A stretch of DNA of 64,000 nt from Trichobilharzia szidati (Eukaryota > Platyhelminthes > Trematoda > Strigeidida > Schistosomatidae). Shown one piece after another: positions 24,967 through 36,829 of this stretch; within the stretch, counting starts at the first letter, position 1, and every line of letters begins with the position of its first letter. Where the stretch lies: the NCBI GenBank assembly GCA_944472155.2, contig OX235279.1:154464199-154528198 (forward strand), given 5' to 3'. The notes beneath the pieces were generated by a model. That model searched no databases. It saw only the letters and a program-made list of their open reading frames with translations, and was not told where the DNA came from. The position numbers and the translations under genes were made by a program.

Positions 24967-25092
24967 TCTAAATTCATTGGCTAGTATTGTACAATTCTTC
25001 AAGGTAGCCGGGACATGTCGTTGATTTCTAACATCTGTCATTCGAACACGTGCTTTGAGACTTGCCTCCACCTCACTGATTGCATGATGAAA
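24967..25092 (-). CDS. Plakin-family gene, exon (spectrin-like repeat before SH3)
   Basis: This exon is 126 nt, 42 codons, phase 0 at both ends, with acceptor CATTTTAG and donor GTAAGT. It reads FHHAISEVEASLKARVRMTD and ends NCTILANEFR. Joined to the preceding exon it gives AEYHQ|FHHAISEVE, matching the plakin pattern of a His/Asn-rich turn (His-x-x-Asn-Ala-x-x-Tyr-x-x-Phe) followed by a glutamate-rich helix. Confidence 0.86.
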
Positions 25093-25887
25093 CTAAAATG
25101 AGATTTAAAATAACAATAACGACCTTGTAAGCCAAGAAATAAATTGAATTATTTTTGAAAGATAGAGACTAAATATCGTCTCATTCGTGAAACTTATAAT
25201 CCATTAGGACAGAGAAGCATTTTCGGTTAGTTACAAAGTTGTAATTTATGTTCATATACTTGTCTAATTATGGCTTAATTTTCTTAGGGACTGATTTCGA
25301 TGTTATACGGCAAATCGGATTTATTTATTGATTTGTCGCTTAATTTTCTGAGGTTTTGGCAAATATAATATACAGTGTATTTGGTCTCATAAGAGTTGTT
25401 GTCATTCTGGTCATGGCATTTTGTCCCACTTTGACTTTTGTGTTTGAGTATCTTAGTGTGGAAGAGATAATTTCAAGTGGTCAGTTGGTGATGCATTCAT
25501 ATTCGGGTCAAGCTAGACGACCCCTGCAACCCAATATCACTCCGTCAAAACACTAATTTGGTCTGGCTTATAATTATCGAAAAAGTACGACCCATAAGCC
25601 TGAACTTCACACATTCCATATTATTAAAACAAATTGCATGTGCGTATATACGTGGAGACATACACATGGAGGAGTAATCGAGTGATTGAATCCAAAAATA
25701 TTGGAAACGCTTGGGTGGCAGCAGACTACCAACTTCGTCTATGTAACAAAATACACTCATTTAGTATGAGTCTCAGAGGTTTATTGATTTCAAAACAGCT
25801 TTCAAGATTTTCTGTAAATACCGTCATGGATGCAGGCCAAAATACGTTGGGGCGGTTACCCTCCTTTCAAACCATCAAGGGCTACTG

Positions 25888-26070
25888 GATAGCGTCCCAG
25901 TGGTTGAATGGTCTATAAGCTCGCCTTGTAGCCGGAAAGTCCTGGGTTCGAACCACACGGGATGCGTGCTGCTGAAGAGTCAGAAACAAGGGAGAAGGGA
26001 CAGCTGTCTAGTACTTCCAAGTGGTTTCCAATGGTTCCCTAGCTGATATCAGCTCGTCGTCAAATCCGTC
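25888..26070 (+). mobile_element. Hammerhead SINE with tRNA-like head (second class)
   Basis: The head holds an A box (AGTGGTTGAATGG) and a B box (GGGTTCGAACC at 25944). At 25962 the hammerhead region starts: GCGTGCTG, CTGAAGA, GTC ..., then GAAGGGA where GAAA is expected, then CAGCTGTC. The tail phrase TTTCCAATGGTTCCCTA follows. The core is damaged on the 3' side. Confidence 0.65.
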
Positions 26071-26099
26071 ACTTAGTTTACTTACCGACAGTAGGGTTG

Positions 26100-27900
26100 G
26101 GATAAAAAAGGGAAAGGTCATGGGGTGTGAGGCTATCAACGTCACCCTATAAACGAAAATACTAACATCAATACTGAAACTTCAAAACTTATATTGCGAA
26201 ACTTTATCTTCCATCCGAAACTCAAGGAGTGCAAAAGAGATCATTAGAAGCACGTAATAGACAGTCAACTTCTAGACATGGGAATAGAATTCGAACACTG
26301 CGATAGAGTATAATTCCATTATACAATAATTTTATTTGCTGCAATATCACACACATATATACTCACTCAAACAGTCGGCTCATTGATACCGAATTACTGA
26401 TATAGGAATAGAACTGGAGCACTGTAGTATTTCATTTTACAAATGAAACGACTGTGTGAATTAATTTGCAAGCTGAGAATTTGATTTAAAATTATGCTGT
26501 AATAAAACTGTTCTGGACAATATTAGTAGTAATAGTAGTAGTAGCAGTAGTAGCCTGCTTAAAAAGTGGGCTACCGAAAACCTCCATCAATATATTGCAT
26601 ATCATTTCTATTATTCGGTTTGTTTGAATCTAGTAAAGTATGACCTCTGGCAGTATTTTATACTCTGGCGAGTATTTAAAACATTTACAACCCGCTGATT
26701 AGTAATTTTCTACTAAACATGTGAATGAGCATTATCCTCAGTGGCAACTTATCGTATTACATGAGATGGACGTTTCTGAGTGATCTCGTCTTTGCTTTTA
26801 TAAATGGCATTCAACAAAGTTAAAACAATTAGTCCCTTTGATAAATTTGAATAAGGCATGAAGAAGACAAATTTTACGAGATGATATCATTTCGTAGTTT
26901 CTTTACAACCGCTTTACAACTAACATGGTTAACAATAATAAAACAAAGTGTCATCATGTAGAGATATCTTAATGGATTTGTCTGTGCTTCAGAAGAGATA
27001 GAACCGCGTCACACAATCTGTTGTCAGTTAAGCTCTTATTTGAATATCCTGGACGAAGAGAAAATATCCTATTAAAAAAATCCGCTAAAAATTCTCTACA
27101 TCATATAAACATTGTTCAGCATAAAGCTATCATTATTATTAGTAGTATAAGTAGTCTTAGGAGTAGTAGTAGTAGTGTAATTATCAGTCAGCAAACAAGT
27201 ACTCAGTGAAATGAAATACTAAAAAAACATTTCCTTTTAAGGTGTTTTAAAAGTCGTATTTTGTGAAACAAACGTTTGTGAATAAAGAAAGAAAATATAA
27301 ATATATATTTGTATCACATTTGCACTTTATATATAAATAAATAAATAAATATCTTCAAATGACCTCAAAGATATGTCGACATCAACTTTATTTTATTATT
27401 TTTCGATATTTTCAACGATAAAAAAATAAAATACAGAAAGAAAATAGACGATTTTTTTGTTGAATCAGCTTTCTATACTGCTGTGTTCCACTCACTTAGA
27501 AAATGCAGACGCCTACTCAAGAGCCACGCTCACACACACAAACACAATAACAAACAAACAAAGAAGAGAACAGATAATTTATTGTTTTGTTTTTGTGGTT
27601 TGAAATCTTCATCATTCAATCGACTCACTAGCACTAATACTACTACTTATACTATTATTATTGATATTATTCTTTTATGCTAGTCGTCCTTATTGGTTCT
27701 TCATTTGTTTCATTGTTCACCCTTAAATATATTTTCATCATCTTTTTACTACTACTACTACTACTATTATTATATACTTAATTTATAAATAATGTTCTGA
27801 TCTCAACAGTTTAAAAGTTCTGATAAGTGGATGTGAGCTGGAGATGTGTAAACTTGTTCAGAATGAATACATAAATATATATTGATAAGAAAGATAGTTG
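26100..27900. other. Intron stretch: AT-rich, dispersed repeat and trinucleotide runs
   Basis: No coding segment is supported. 26970-27150 resembles 52780-52945 (phrases GAAGAGAAAATAT and AAATTCTCTACAT, ending in ATT runs) and is likely the 3' end of a dispersed retroelement. TAG/ATT runs lie at 26521-26555, 27133-27175 and 27745-27775. Confidence 0.5.
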
Positions 27901-27904
27901 GTTA

Positions 27905-28180
27905 CTGGCGCATGCATTCACCCGCTGGGGATGTAGGTGCATCCATCCAGCTGACGAGTTGAAGAATATTAGGAAATGCAAGCACTTCACTATATTTCGA
28001 TTTATGCAATACAGCAGACTTAATCGCGGATGATATTGCTTGCCAGTGGTGCTCTATATATAGCTCGAATTGAGAGAGGTTAGAATTCATGCGATGAACG
28101 TTGGATGCGTCTGCGCTACCGACAATGATTTTGAGCCATATTATCTCCAACAGTCTGCTACCATTGGTTCTTTACATCCC
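27905..28180 (+). mobile_element. Sm-alpha-like SINE relic
   Basis: At 27939-27985 it keeps ATCCAG + CTGACGA (intact first core half), but stem II has decayed and GAAA lies in AGGAAATGC. Flanking text is shared with the copy at 30790-31100. Confidence 0.5.
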
Positions 28181-28189
28181 GAGGATCTC

Positions 28190-28470
28190 AACCAGGCAGA
28201 CAGTCTAAAACCCGTTCGTACCCCACCCCTACGTGTCTAGCTTAAACCAACTGTCGAAGACTTGTTGAATTATTACCGTGTTCTAAATGACTAGGCCTAG
28301 CTGTTTTCCAACCTGATCAGATTAAAGCGCGCATCAAGGAAGGCGATGGCCTGGCATGTGCAACACATTTCACAGACGTCTCAGTTGATGTCCTTTTACA
28401 ACAACATCTGTTGACTTACCTTCTTCTTTACCTGACCCTCTACGCACAACCTCAGTATTACTCACTATAT
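28190..28470 (-). mobile_element. RTE/SR2-like C-terminal relic
   Basis: The minus strand reads HQLRRL, a stop, then VLHMPGHRLP, the Arg-x-x-Trp-Leu-Gly-His-x-x-x-x-Pro-x-His-Arg-Leu block of the SR2-like subfamily in decayed form. Confidence 0.5.
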
Positions 28471-28904
28471 ATAACCACATATATTATTGATTGGGGGTGG
28501 AGTAGAACGTACACATCTGTGGTCAAAGGCAGTTAGCCTTTTTTTATATCTTCTATTAGCAGTGGTTATGTTTCACAGAGCAAACTGCCGTGCAGTAAAC
28601 ACCTCCTGCGATCAATAACCGGATATCACATGTCTGCGCCTGAAACGTATGGCGTGAGTTGGCAAATATCCCACCAGCCCTTCTAATTATCCTACACACA
28701 GTTAGTAATTTAACAACTTGTATCATGCCAGATTTATGTTACTTAAAGTTAGTTACTTCCTATGAATAACTTCTTGTCATCATGACAAAAAGTATGTTCA
28801 CATCTCCCCTCCCAGCTGTTTAAAATCTACATAATTTGGTATTGTAAGTCAGAAGATAAAATCAAATTTCTCTTGCAATATATTCACTATTCTTGGTTTA
28901 TTTA

Positions 28905-29105
28905 TTCTTTAACGTTCCGAGTGGAATACAGGGCTTCAGGCTAGAGCTGTGAAGTTTCAGTAGCAGTGGTTTTGGTATGGTTGCCAGCCTCACGCCCAAC
29001 TCTACTTCTTTATCTTCCTTACTGTCTGCTAAGCGAGGTTTAGAAGTGCTGCAATGGCCGAGAAACGAACCCTCAACCTCATGTCTTTGAACCTTTGGAG
29101 CATCG
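28905..29105 (-). mobile_element. tRNA-headed SINE with RTE-type 3' end
   Basis: The minus-strand tail GGAACGTTAAAGAATAA and the phrase for TGTATTCCACTCGGAAC match the RTE 3' end. Upstream lie the conserved AGCCTCACGCCC-type phrase (reversed) and a tRNA-like head at 29030-29100. Same family as 30355-30600 and 46085-46325. Confidence 0.55.
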
Positions 29106-29112
29106 ACTCATT

Positions 29113-29485
29113 GGTGTTTCATTCAAATTAGGCAAACAATGAGATCAATTTTTCTAGGTTATTCGCATCTCTGTTGCCGTTTCAATGTTTCAGCGAGTCT
29201 ACTCACACGCTTTAATCAATCATTCTTCTTATATATACACATGTGTATGTTTGTGGGTGTGGGTGTCTGCGTGTGTGAACCAGGATTGAGCTAAGGTGAG
29301 TTGAGGTGAATGAATGATAGGATACGGGGGTAGTGGTTTCTTTTCGATAGACCAAACTACACAATAAGTTATAACTGATATACAATACGGTGCTCATGTC
29401 TCATGGTGACCTGTAAAATACCCTGAATGTTTTCGTTGAAGGGTATCAGACATTGTTATGCAATGTCAACATTAGTCTAAAGATT
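29113..29485. repeat. Inverted duplicate, left copy (partner 34035-34412)
   Basis: About 370 bp match the reverse complement of 34035-34412 with few changes and small indels, including the microsatellite TGTGGGTGTGGGTG and the phrase GACCTGTAAAATACCCTG. The arms are 4.55 kb apart. Confidence 0.88.
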
Positions 29486-29599
29486 TAACCGACATTACCA
29501 ATAAGTGACAAGCATGAAAGCAAGCATTAGTGCATGATTTGAATAATTTCGTGTTCCAAAGGAATCTGTGGTGAATCTCTCCACTCCTCAAATTTTGCA

Positions 29600-29950
29600 T
29601 AAATTACAAAAATGTAAAAATTCAGTCATAACGTGTTAAGCACGGGCTTTGAATGAAGAAACAAATGTCAGAAAAGAACTTATAAGCTCTTTAAATCAGT
29701 AGATATACAGTAGATTACTATCAGAATTATTATTATTATCATGTATATCATTTATTTATTATGTTCCCCTAACTTCTAGTTTTTGAGGGATTTTATAATT
29801 TTTACTATTTTATGTATTTATATATTTATTTGCAAAATGCAGCTAAATTGTTGCAATTTGTACAAAATGCCGAAAATTCCATTCACTGTAATTATTATTA
29901 TGGCTTGGAATAAAGTGAATATATTAATATTATTATTATTATTAACCCTA
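29600..29950 (+). mobile_element. CR1-like 3' untranslated fragment
   Basis: The text from AAATGTCAGAAAAGA to the end TGGAATAAAGTGAATAT + ATT run matches the 3' portion of the CR1-like copy at 57540-57790. No coding part remains. Confidence 0.6.
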
Positions 29951-30354
29951 CAGTCGATACCCTATCACTGTCGCCATTATTGTTTGCTGTGTTAATCTGT
30001 ACTAGTTCTCCTTTTGTTCCATTATTTACCCTTAGTAGAGGGTGTTGACATGTCAACACAAGAGACATCGAGCATTTCGCTTCACACGGAAACACAGACG
30101 CACACTAGCATGCACACACACAGACACTTATAAACAAGTAAATAAACACAGTATGTGAAAGTTAATTTATTCTGATTTGTGTGATTTGGTGAAAGGTTCA
30201 CCATTCAGTTAATTCACTATTATTATTATCATTATTATTATAAGTTCTCCAGTCGTGTTCGTTTGTAGCTCAATCGTTCAACTGTCTAATATAATTATCT
30301 TTTTTCTATTAATATATGCTTGGTTAATTGATGATTTCACCTCACCAACTGAAT

Positions 30355-30600
30355 TTAGCGTCGGTGGCACAGCGGTAGAGTGTTCGTCAACCACGCAGGT
30401 GGTCCGGGTTTCAGTCCCCGGCCGACGCACTCCTTTACCTCGCTAAACCGGCAATAAGACTGGTAAAGAAGAAAGGGTGGACATGACGGTAGCAACTCCA
30501 TCCTGTAAAAATGATCACCATTGCTACAGAAACTTCAAGCCTCTAGCTTGAAGCCCCATGTTTCACTGGGAACATGAAGGAATAAAAAAACTAAATTTTG
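30355..30600 (+). mobile_element. tRNA-headed SINE with RTE-type tail
   Basis: The head at 30357-30430 has a 7-bp acceptor-like pairing (GCGTCGG with CCGACGC), an A box (TGGCACAGCGGTAG) and a T-arm CCGGGTTTCAGTCCCCGG. The body is followed by a tail TGTTTCACTGGGAACATGA, like the 3' end of the RTE copy at 62640-62665. The layout suggests a SINE mobilised by RTE machinery (inference). Confidence 0.7.
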
Positions 30601-30789
30601 GTTGTTTATTATTATTCAAGACAATAAATAACCTGATCAGCGTCTTATAGTGATCATTTTCAACAGTTTTTATGCTTTAAAACCTTTGATCAAGTGTACA
30701 ATGCTATCAATAATATATGTTTACTTAATTGCATGGTTGTCAGCGTGTTCGCTATGTGTACACTTGTTAAGAATGATAACATAAGTGTA

Positions 30790-31110
30790 TCTATTACAAC
30801 GATATGTACTGGTTGAGTTCAGCTATCCATAAGTACACCATCAGTCATTCAACCACCTACTCGTTGAGTAAATAGATACAAACATCCAGCTGACGAGTCG
30901 CAAATATGACGAAATGTGCATCTTGAATTCCTGAATCCCCAATGAGTGAGTGAGTCAGTGAATAACCGACAGTGTTCTCATTGAGATTTGAATTGAAGCC
31001 AGCTGCCAACTATCGTTCTGATCAATTCAGTTATGTAATCATCGTTGATAAATGCACACAAAGCCAAATCACAATCACACAAGCGCATATAGATGATAGC
31101 CTTGTGGGCT
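30790..31110 (+). mobile_element. Sm-alpha-like SINE copy
   Basis: It contains the hammerhead motif at 30882-30930. Downstream, a reversed tRNA-head-like segment (CAGTGTTCTCATTGAG, about 31010) suggests the copy is part of an inverted arrangement. Confidence 0.55.
30882..30930 (+). ncRNA. Hammerhead ribozyme motif, Sm-alpha type
   Basis: Stem I ATCCAG (its partner TTGAAT is partly mismatched), core CTGACGA intact, stem II GTC...GAC with loop, GAAA intact, then TGTGCATC. Both halves of the conserved core are kept, unlike the 10.2-kb copy, but stem I is weakened. Confidence 0.68.
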
Positions 31111-31119
31111 TTTAAATTG

Positions 31120-31915
31120 TTGAGATCAGAACATTATTTATTAAGTATATTATAATAATAATAATAATAGCGGTGAATCGACTGAGTGATGAATTTTTTA
31201 AGTCAGATAAACAAGATTAAGATAACTCGACCTAAGTCTAGTTTCTCACGCCTTATCTCTTTATTATTTTCAATAAATTAAATGTCCGATTTTTTTGTTT
31301 GTGAGTGTCTGCATGTAGCGCATGTGTGGACGTTTGTGTTTACTATGTGAACTGAATCGAAACTCAACCGATAACTACAATGACTACCAGAATACCAGCT
31401 AGATTCAATCTGGTTATTTGTTTTTACGTGAATTTCTGTTGTCTCCCTTAATTCGTTCAGTGTGATTTGACTTGACGGCAGCACCTGTTAGTGTGGTAGT
31501 GTGATAGAGACAATGCGTGCCAACGGAATATGATTCTCACATATTCCCACGGTTCAATACTGCACTAGCAACAGAATACAAAGTATCTATTTGAACATTC
31601 TATTTGATGTTAGAGACAGAATACACTTCCCAATGTTATATACTGCATTAACAAAAGAATACTATGTATATTTGAACATTCCATTTCGTGTCGTTTGATG
31701 TAAACCGAAATCACAAGCTCAGTGATTGGTTAAAGAATACAAACTGTACATACATAGACAGCGGTTTGACCAATGGAAAATATAACTTGGCTGCTGTGTC
31801 TTGCCTTCTATTGTTACAGTAGTACACGAATGTTTCAATTCTATCTGAGGTTTAAAGCGATGCTACTTTACAGTTGGCTTTTGTGACTATAGTTCAAATT
31901 CAAGATTCGCATTTC
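31120..31915. other. Intron stretch without recognised element
   Basis: AT-rich, with a short TAA run at 31152-31167 and two near repeats of a phrase ending GAACATTC (31595 and 31675). No coding or structural signal is supported. Confidence 0.4.
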
Positions 31916-31919
31916 ACAT

Positions 31920-32160
31920 GCATTTATACACCCATCAACTGTATGTACCTCCATCCTCATTGTGTGATGGTGTTCGGACAAATGATTCAAAGCCAGTTTC
32001 GGTGTACGAAATGATGCATTCTGGGTTCACATCTGAATGGAAACACCATCACTTTTTCACTCACTGGGGATTCAAGTACATCCATGCAGATGATGAGTCC
32101 TAAGTAGGACGTAATTTGTATCCTGGACTCTAAACTGCTGGTCTCTGACATTAATTATCG
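31920..32160 (+). mobile_element. Sm-alpha-like SINE with decayed hammerhead
   Basis: At 32077-32130: ACATCCATGCAG, then ATGATGA, stem II GTCCTAAGTAGGAC kept, then GTAAT replacing GAAA. Stem II is a good 4-bp helix; both catalytic core halves are damaged. Confidence 0.55.
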
Positions 32161-32825
32161 GTAGTTCTATAGATATCAGACTCAGAGTTACGTCTGATAA
32201 TCGTGTATGTTTTCATTTCATACCACCTAAATCGTGAACATATTCATTAAAACTTTTGAAAGTTATTCTTTCTGACAAACACCTTTGACCAGAATTGCAT
32301 AATTCCTTTTCTACTGACTGTTTAAATCACATTTGCTAAGTGAAAATCTGACACATCGCACTGTAGAGCTGGATGTCAAACAAAAGGCGAAATGGCCTCT
32401 AGATGGTTTTTGGATCACTTCAATGATCTCGCTGGCTGACTGCCTAGCAAGCACTACTGGTTGGTAAGTGAATTGCATCCCTCACCTTCAGGCAGGTCAT
32501 GTTTTCTTTAAATCAGAGTCATGAAGACTATCAACGTAGCCTGCGTATTACGCGTAGATTGTTCTCAGTGTATCGAATCACGTTAATCTCAACGCACATC
32601 GTAAATTAATCATTTTTTGTTCAGATATATTCATTTATTATCAGTGGTTCATAGTTAGAATTCTCTATGTACATATAGTCCGACCAGTTTGATTCTCAAC
32701 CGTCAACACACTCCTAAACCTTCCACTAAACGGAGAGAATTTGTGACCAGTAAGGATATTAGATGATGTTAAGTTTATGTCATGTCATCTGGTGAGCAGG
32801 ATTACGGAGTATTTCATTTCTACTC

Positions 32826-32867
<42 letters not shown>

Positions 32868-33395
32868 TTATATGAGAGAGTAAAACTTGGACACTGCGGT
32901 AGTTATTGCCTAATTTCATGTCAATTAATTTGTTATACATATTACTCACATGCAGAGTAACTATACACAGCTGTGAAACTTGAGTTTTATAGCTCTCGTT
33001 ATTTTTTTCGTTAGTCGTCAGAGCAGCAGAAGTCTCCAGATGTTTGGGTGGACAGATGTGTTGAATCATTCCTGTTGCGCCTATTTTCAGTTAGATTCGA
33101 TACATCAAGCCTCAGTTATCAATCTGTCTCTATCTAACATGTTATATTAGATTTTAAGACTGTTATTTTGTTCCATCTCTTAGTCTGTATGGCTGTGTAT
33201 GTGACTTGATGTAGAGTAGTATAGCTGAGCGATTTGAAATACTTCTCATCTTATTTTAGGGTCAACAGATCACCTATTTTGTAGATATTTTTTTACTGCA
33301 TAAATCTAAATTACGCTAACTTACTAATCTGATCTGTATGTTTAGTCTCAATGAGTATTAAATAAAAAAATTATTTTGTTTTATGGGCTCCATTG
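32160..33395. other. Intron stretch, TA microsatellite, no gene seen
   Basis: It contains a TA run (32829-32860) and otherwise unremarkable AT-rich text. The phrase AAACTTGGACACTGCGGTAG at 32883 is the head seen on the foldback elements (39731 and 44590), so a fragment of that family may lie here. Confidence 0.4.
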
Positions 33396-34034
33396 CATTG
33401 TCTAACTGGCTTCGATTCCCAGCCGATGCACTCATTTTTACCCAGTAAATAATACTCTCTCTTAAACCGATATATCAGGTAGGGGTTCACTGAAATTGGT
33501 AGTTTAAAAATGAACTCCCAGTTTGCAGTTTATGTAGTTTAAGAGGGTGAAATTTTACGTAAAGATTTTTTGTGTGGGAACCAAAATTATATTCCGAGAT
33601 CACACACAGTATGTGATCTATTTGATGCCATCTAGGTGATAATCAAGAAGGCAAGCATAAATGTATGGTACTGTATACTACTGACTAACTGGATGACTGA
33701 GATGAGTAGTTGGATACCACTTACATGTCAACCAGTAGTGCTCGCTAGCCAGGCAGACCGTTGAAGTGACCTAAACGCCGGAGGGCTGTTTCACTGGTTT
33801 GAAGCCGAGCTAATCACTGGAGTACCCAGTTTGGCTCAGTTCAAAAACTACCTGAAAACTGTCTGGCTATCTACTTATTTGAAAAGTTAACACGTTAAAT
33901 AATATCCGCAAATGAAATTTCACCGCAATTTCCTTTGGAAGACCTTATTATGCCTGCTTTCTTGAATGCCATTTGTATGGTATCAAGCGGATCACATATT
34001 GTGTGTGTGTGTGTGATCTGAATAATTTCGATTC

Positions 34035-34412
34035 AGTCTTTAGACTAATGTTGACATTGCATAACAATGTCTGATACCCCTCAACGAAAACATTCAGGGT
34101 ATTTTACAGGTCACCATGAGACATGAGCACCGTATTGTATATCAGTTATAACTTATTGTGTAGTTTGGTCTATCGAAAAGAAAAACCACTACCCCCGTAT
34201 CCTATCATTCATTCACCTCAACTTTACTTCACCTCAACTCACCTTAGCTCAATCCTGGTTCACACACGCAGACACCCACACACACACACATGTGTATATA
34301 TATAGAAAGAATGATTGATTAAAGCGTGTGAGTAGACTCGCTCAAACACTGAAACGGAAACAGAGATGCGAATAACCTTGAAAAATCGATCTCATTGTTT
34401 GCTTAATTTCAA
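34035..34412. repeat. Inverted duplicate, right copy (partner 29113-29485)
   Basis: Reverse complement of the left copy. Differences include expansion of the CA/TG microsatellite at 34262-34300 and an extra Leu/Thr-type 16-bp segment at 34222. Confidence 0.88.
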
Positions 34413-34554
34413 CTGCCTACAAGCTGAACAATATCAAAGTAAGTAGATTACAAAAAAATCTGGAATGATGTAAATTATTGAGCTATTATAAGTTGAAACG
34501 ACTGACTATTGATCGGATAATTAGAAAACTCATACGGGATTCGCCAACTTTTCA

Positions 34555-34810
34555 TTATCTCTGGCGAGAGAGTAAGTCCATCGAAGAGGTTGTGAAGCTA
34601 TGCAACGATTGAGTTGGCTAGGACATGTGTTTCTCATACCAGCCTTGATATCTCCTTCGTCAATGGCCAGTGCTGGGTGACATAGACACAGGTTGGTAAA
34701 GAGTTAGGTGGGATTAGTGAAGTCAAGTTGACTGTTGGTTGGTTGGTTGGAAGGGCTTACAATACCTAACTGGTCGGGATCCTGAAGGACAACGAAAGTT
34801 TCACAATTAA
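34555..34810 (+). mobile_element. RTE/SR2-like C-terminal relic
   Basis: Plus-strand text equivalent to SIEEVV ... RLSWLGHVFLIP, matching the relics at 17640 and 48640. Frame is broken after the His-Val block. Confidence 0.5.
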
Positions 34811-34959
34811 ATCAACCAGTGCAGAGAACACAACCAAATCAAAATGGTGGATTTCCCCAGCCATGACTTCTTATCACTATTTCAAGACATCCATCGATAA
34901 GGTACTGATGATCTAGAGACTGATATTCACACCTTTGGTTTTTCTAAGAATTTTGATTT

Positions 34960-35700
34960 ATTTTAGTTACAAACATGAAAAAAACTTGTGCAGGTTGACT
35001 GCATGCTATCAGTAGAACCCTGTGGTGGTAGGAAATTATTCGAATATTATCTGCCTTGTCGGTATTAGTTTCTCATCAAATATTTGCTGTTTCTGGTCAT
35101 CTCATATCTCGTTGATTTCTAAGTAAGAAACCTTTCGTTTGACTTATTAAGTAATATTCCAGTTCAGACTCTCCGGCATCATAAGTCAAAGTCTCCTTTT
35201 ACAGTTTGTTTTGTAATTGATGTATTCTACCCATTCTTCTTTATTCTATTCTGGGCTTCTCTAGATAGAAGCTATATTATATATTCCGTAGAACTTTGAA
35301 GGGCATCGTCAGGACTATTGGATTAGTGCCTTTACTTAACTAAATGACATTGGTGTTGTTAATAAGCAAGCAAGCAGTTAACTGGCTAGGGTGTCATCTT
35401 GTCGGATCCTGAACATCATCTTCTTTATTATTTTACAAATTTCTGCCTTCATGTCTCCCCAGGTAAAAAGAAACCTGAAAGGAAATTTCATAGGATTCTA
35501 TGCTCATAAAGGCTGATAAATATGAGAAAATTCAACCCAAACCACATTTAGCACGGGTGTTGATTGTGTGAACGGGGAGAGAGAGAGAGGAATATCAGAA
35601 AAGAGCTTATTAAAACCTATTTCATAATCAGTAAATAAAAGCGAACTGCAAACAGAATAACCAGTATTCTTCTATAAACCTTTTCACAGTTTTATGATAC
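34960..35700 (+). mobile_element. CR1-like 3' relic
   Basis: The order follows the better copies at 15.0 and 57.2 kb: a QFVS-like end, SLDRSYIIYSVEL, ILSDPEHHL and SPGKKKPERKFHRI, then the 3' text with the ending around 35640. Stops occur throughout. Confidence 0.55.
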
Positions 35701-35804
35701 TTACAATTCTACACATATATTTATTTGTTAAAGGCGATAAATTATCGCTGTACGCCACGTATACTATGCCTGAAATTCAACTTGTTATGGAAATTTATTG
35801 TTTG

Positions 35805-36757
35805 GACTAAAGCAAGAACAACAGTTTGTGCATAGTAATATGGTACCATCTTTTAATTCGTTGGCTTCTCATCAGCTGCTTGCAGAATAAATAAATTACT
35901 ATTAAGTTAATGTACAGAAAGGTTATAACATACTTGCAAATTTTACATGATATCAGTTGACAGGAAGCTCCAAACTTAGTGAACAGTGCTTCCATTAATA
36001 ATTTCAAAGGATTTTGTAGTTTGCGCCTCATGCCTCGTACCTGATGATGACACTGTTGTAAGTGCTTGTTCGCTTGAGACGTAGGATTTTCGATAAATCT
36101 TCAGAAAATCAGAGGTGTGTCGTTCTTTCTGTTCTCCCAGTGCAACTGCTCCCGCAGATACATGTAAATTTGTATACATGGTTGGAGTTAGCATTGACAA
36201 AACAGTTCAGTTCTCCCCAATTCTGCCTAAGCAACCTCTAGCAAAACGCCTGAAACCCGATTTATGCGTTCACAAAGAAGTAGTTATCAGTGTTTCTTTG
36301 CTCCGGTAACTGGATATCACTCTCTTTCATTTGACTATGTAATCTTTGGCTTTAACCTCACACCCCTTTGATATAGTGTTATTTTGCTTGTCTCTTGTTC
36401 CTATGATTTGAGTTGAACTCAGTACATTGCTACCCAATTTATTAGTTACTCATCATCTTACGCATCTCTCATCTTTATTACGTAACTCCTTTACCATTTT
36501 ATGTATGTATTCACTTTGTTTAAACTTGAACTCCCTGTGTAAAAAACTATATAAGTGCAATTTTCTGAACACTGTTCACTAAATTTGGAGCTTCCTGTCA
36601 ACTGATATCATGTAAAATTTGCAAGTATGTTAAAACCTTTCTGTACATTAACTTACTAATAATTTATTTATTCTGCAAGCAACTGATGAGAAGCCAACGA
36701 ATTAAATGATGGTACCATATTATTATGATCAAACTGTTGTTCCTGCTTTCTTCAAAT
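35805..36757. mobile_element. Element with ~180-bp inverted terminal repeats
   Basis: 35805-35985 is the reverse complement of 36566-36757 with few changes (phrases GGTACCAT, CTTGCAAATTTTACATGAT). The ~580-bp interior includes a plus-strand Penelope-like C-terminal frame (36030-36310: LAKRLKPDLCVHKEVVISVS). It could be an inverted pair of Penelope pseudo-LTRs or a foldback unit. Confidence 0.7.
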
Positions 36758-36829
36758 TCATTAATGGGGATAAATGTATGATGTGATTATCACTATTATT
36801 TTTATTATTACTATTAATATTATTACTTC

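Noticed and set aside
27902..28150. 82-codon minus-strand frame as a possible plakin exon between 24.9 and 37.4 kb
   Set aside because: It overlaps a SINE copy with hammerhead text on the plus strand and lacks matching splice sites; the neighbouring exons already join in phase and in plakin order.
30357..30431. Possible functional tRNA gene
   Set aside because: Acceptor and T arms pair, but no canonical 5-bp anticodon stem with 7-base loop can be drawn, and the unit continues into a SINE body with copies elsewhere.
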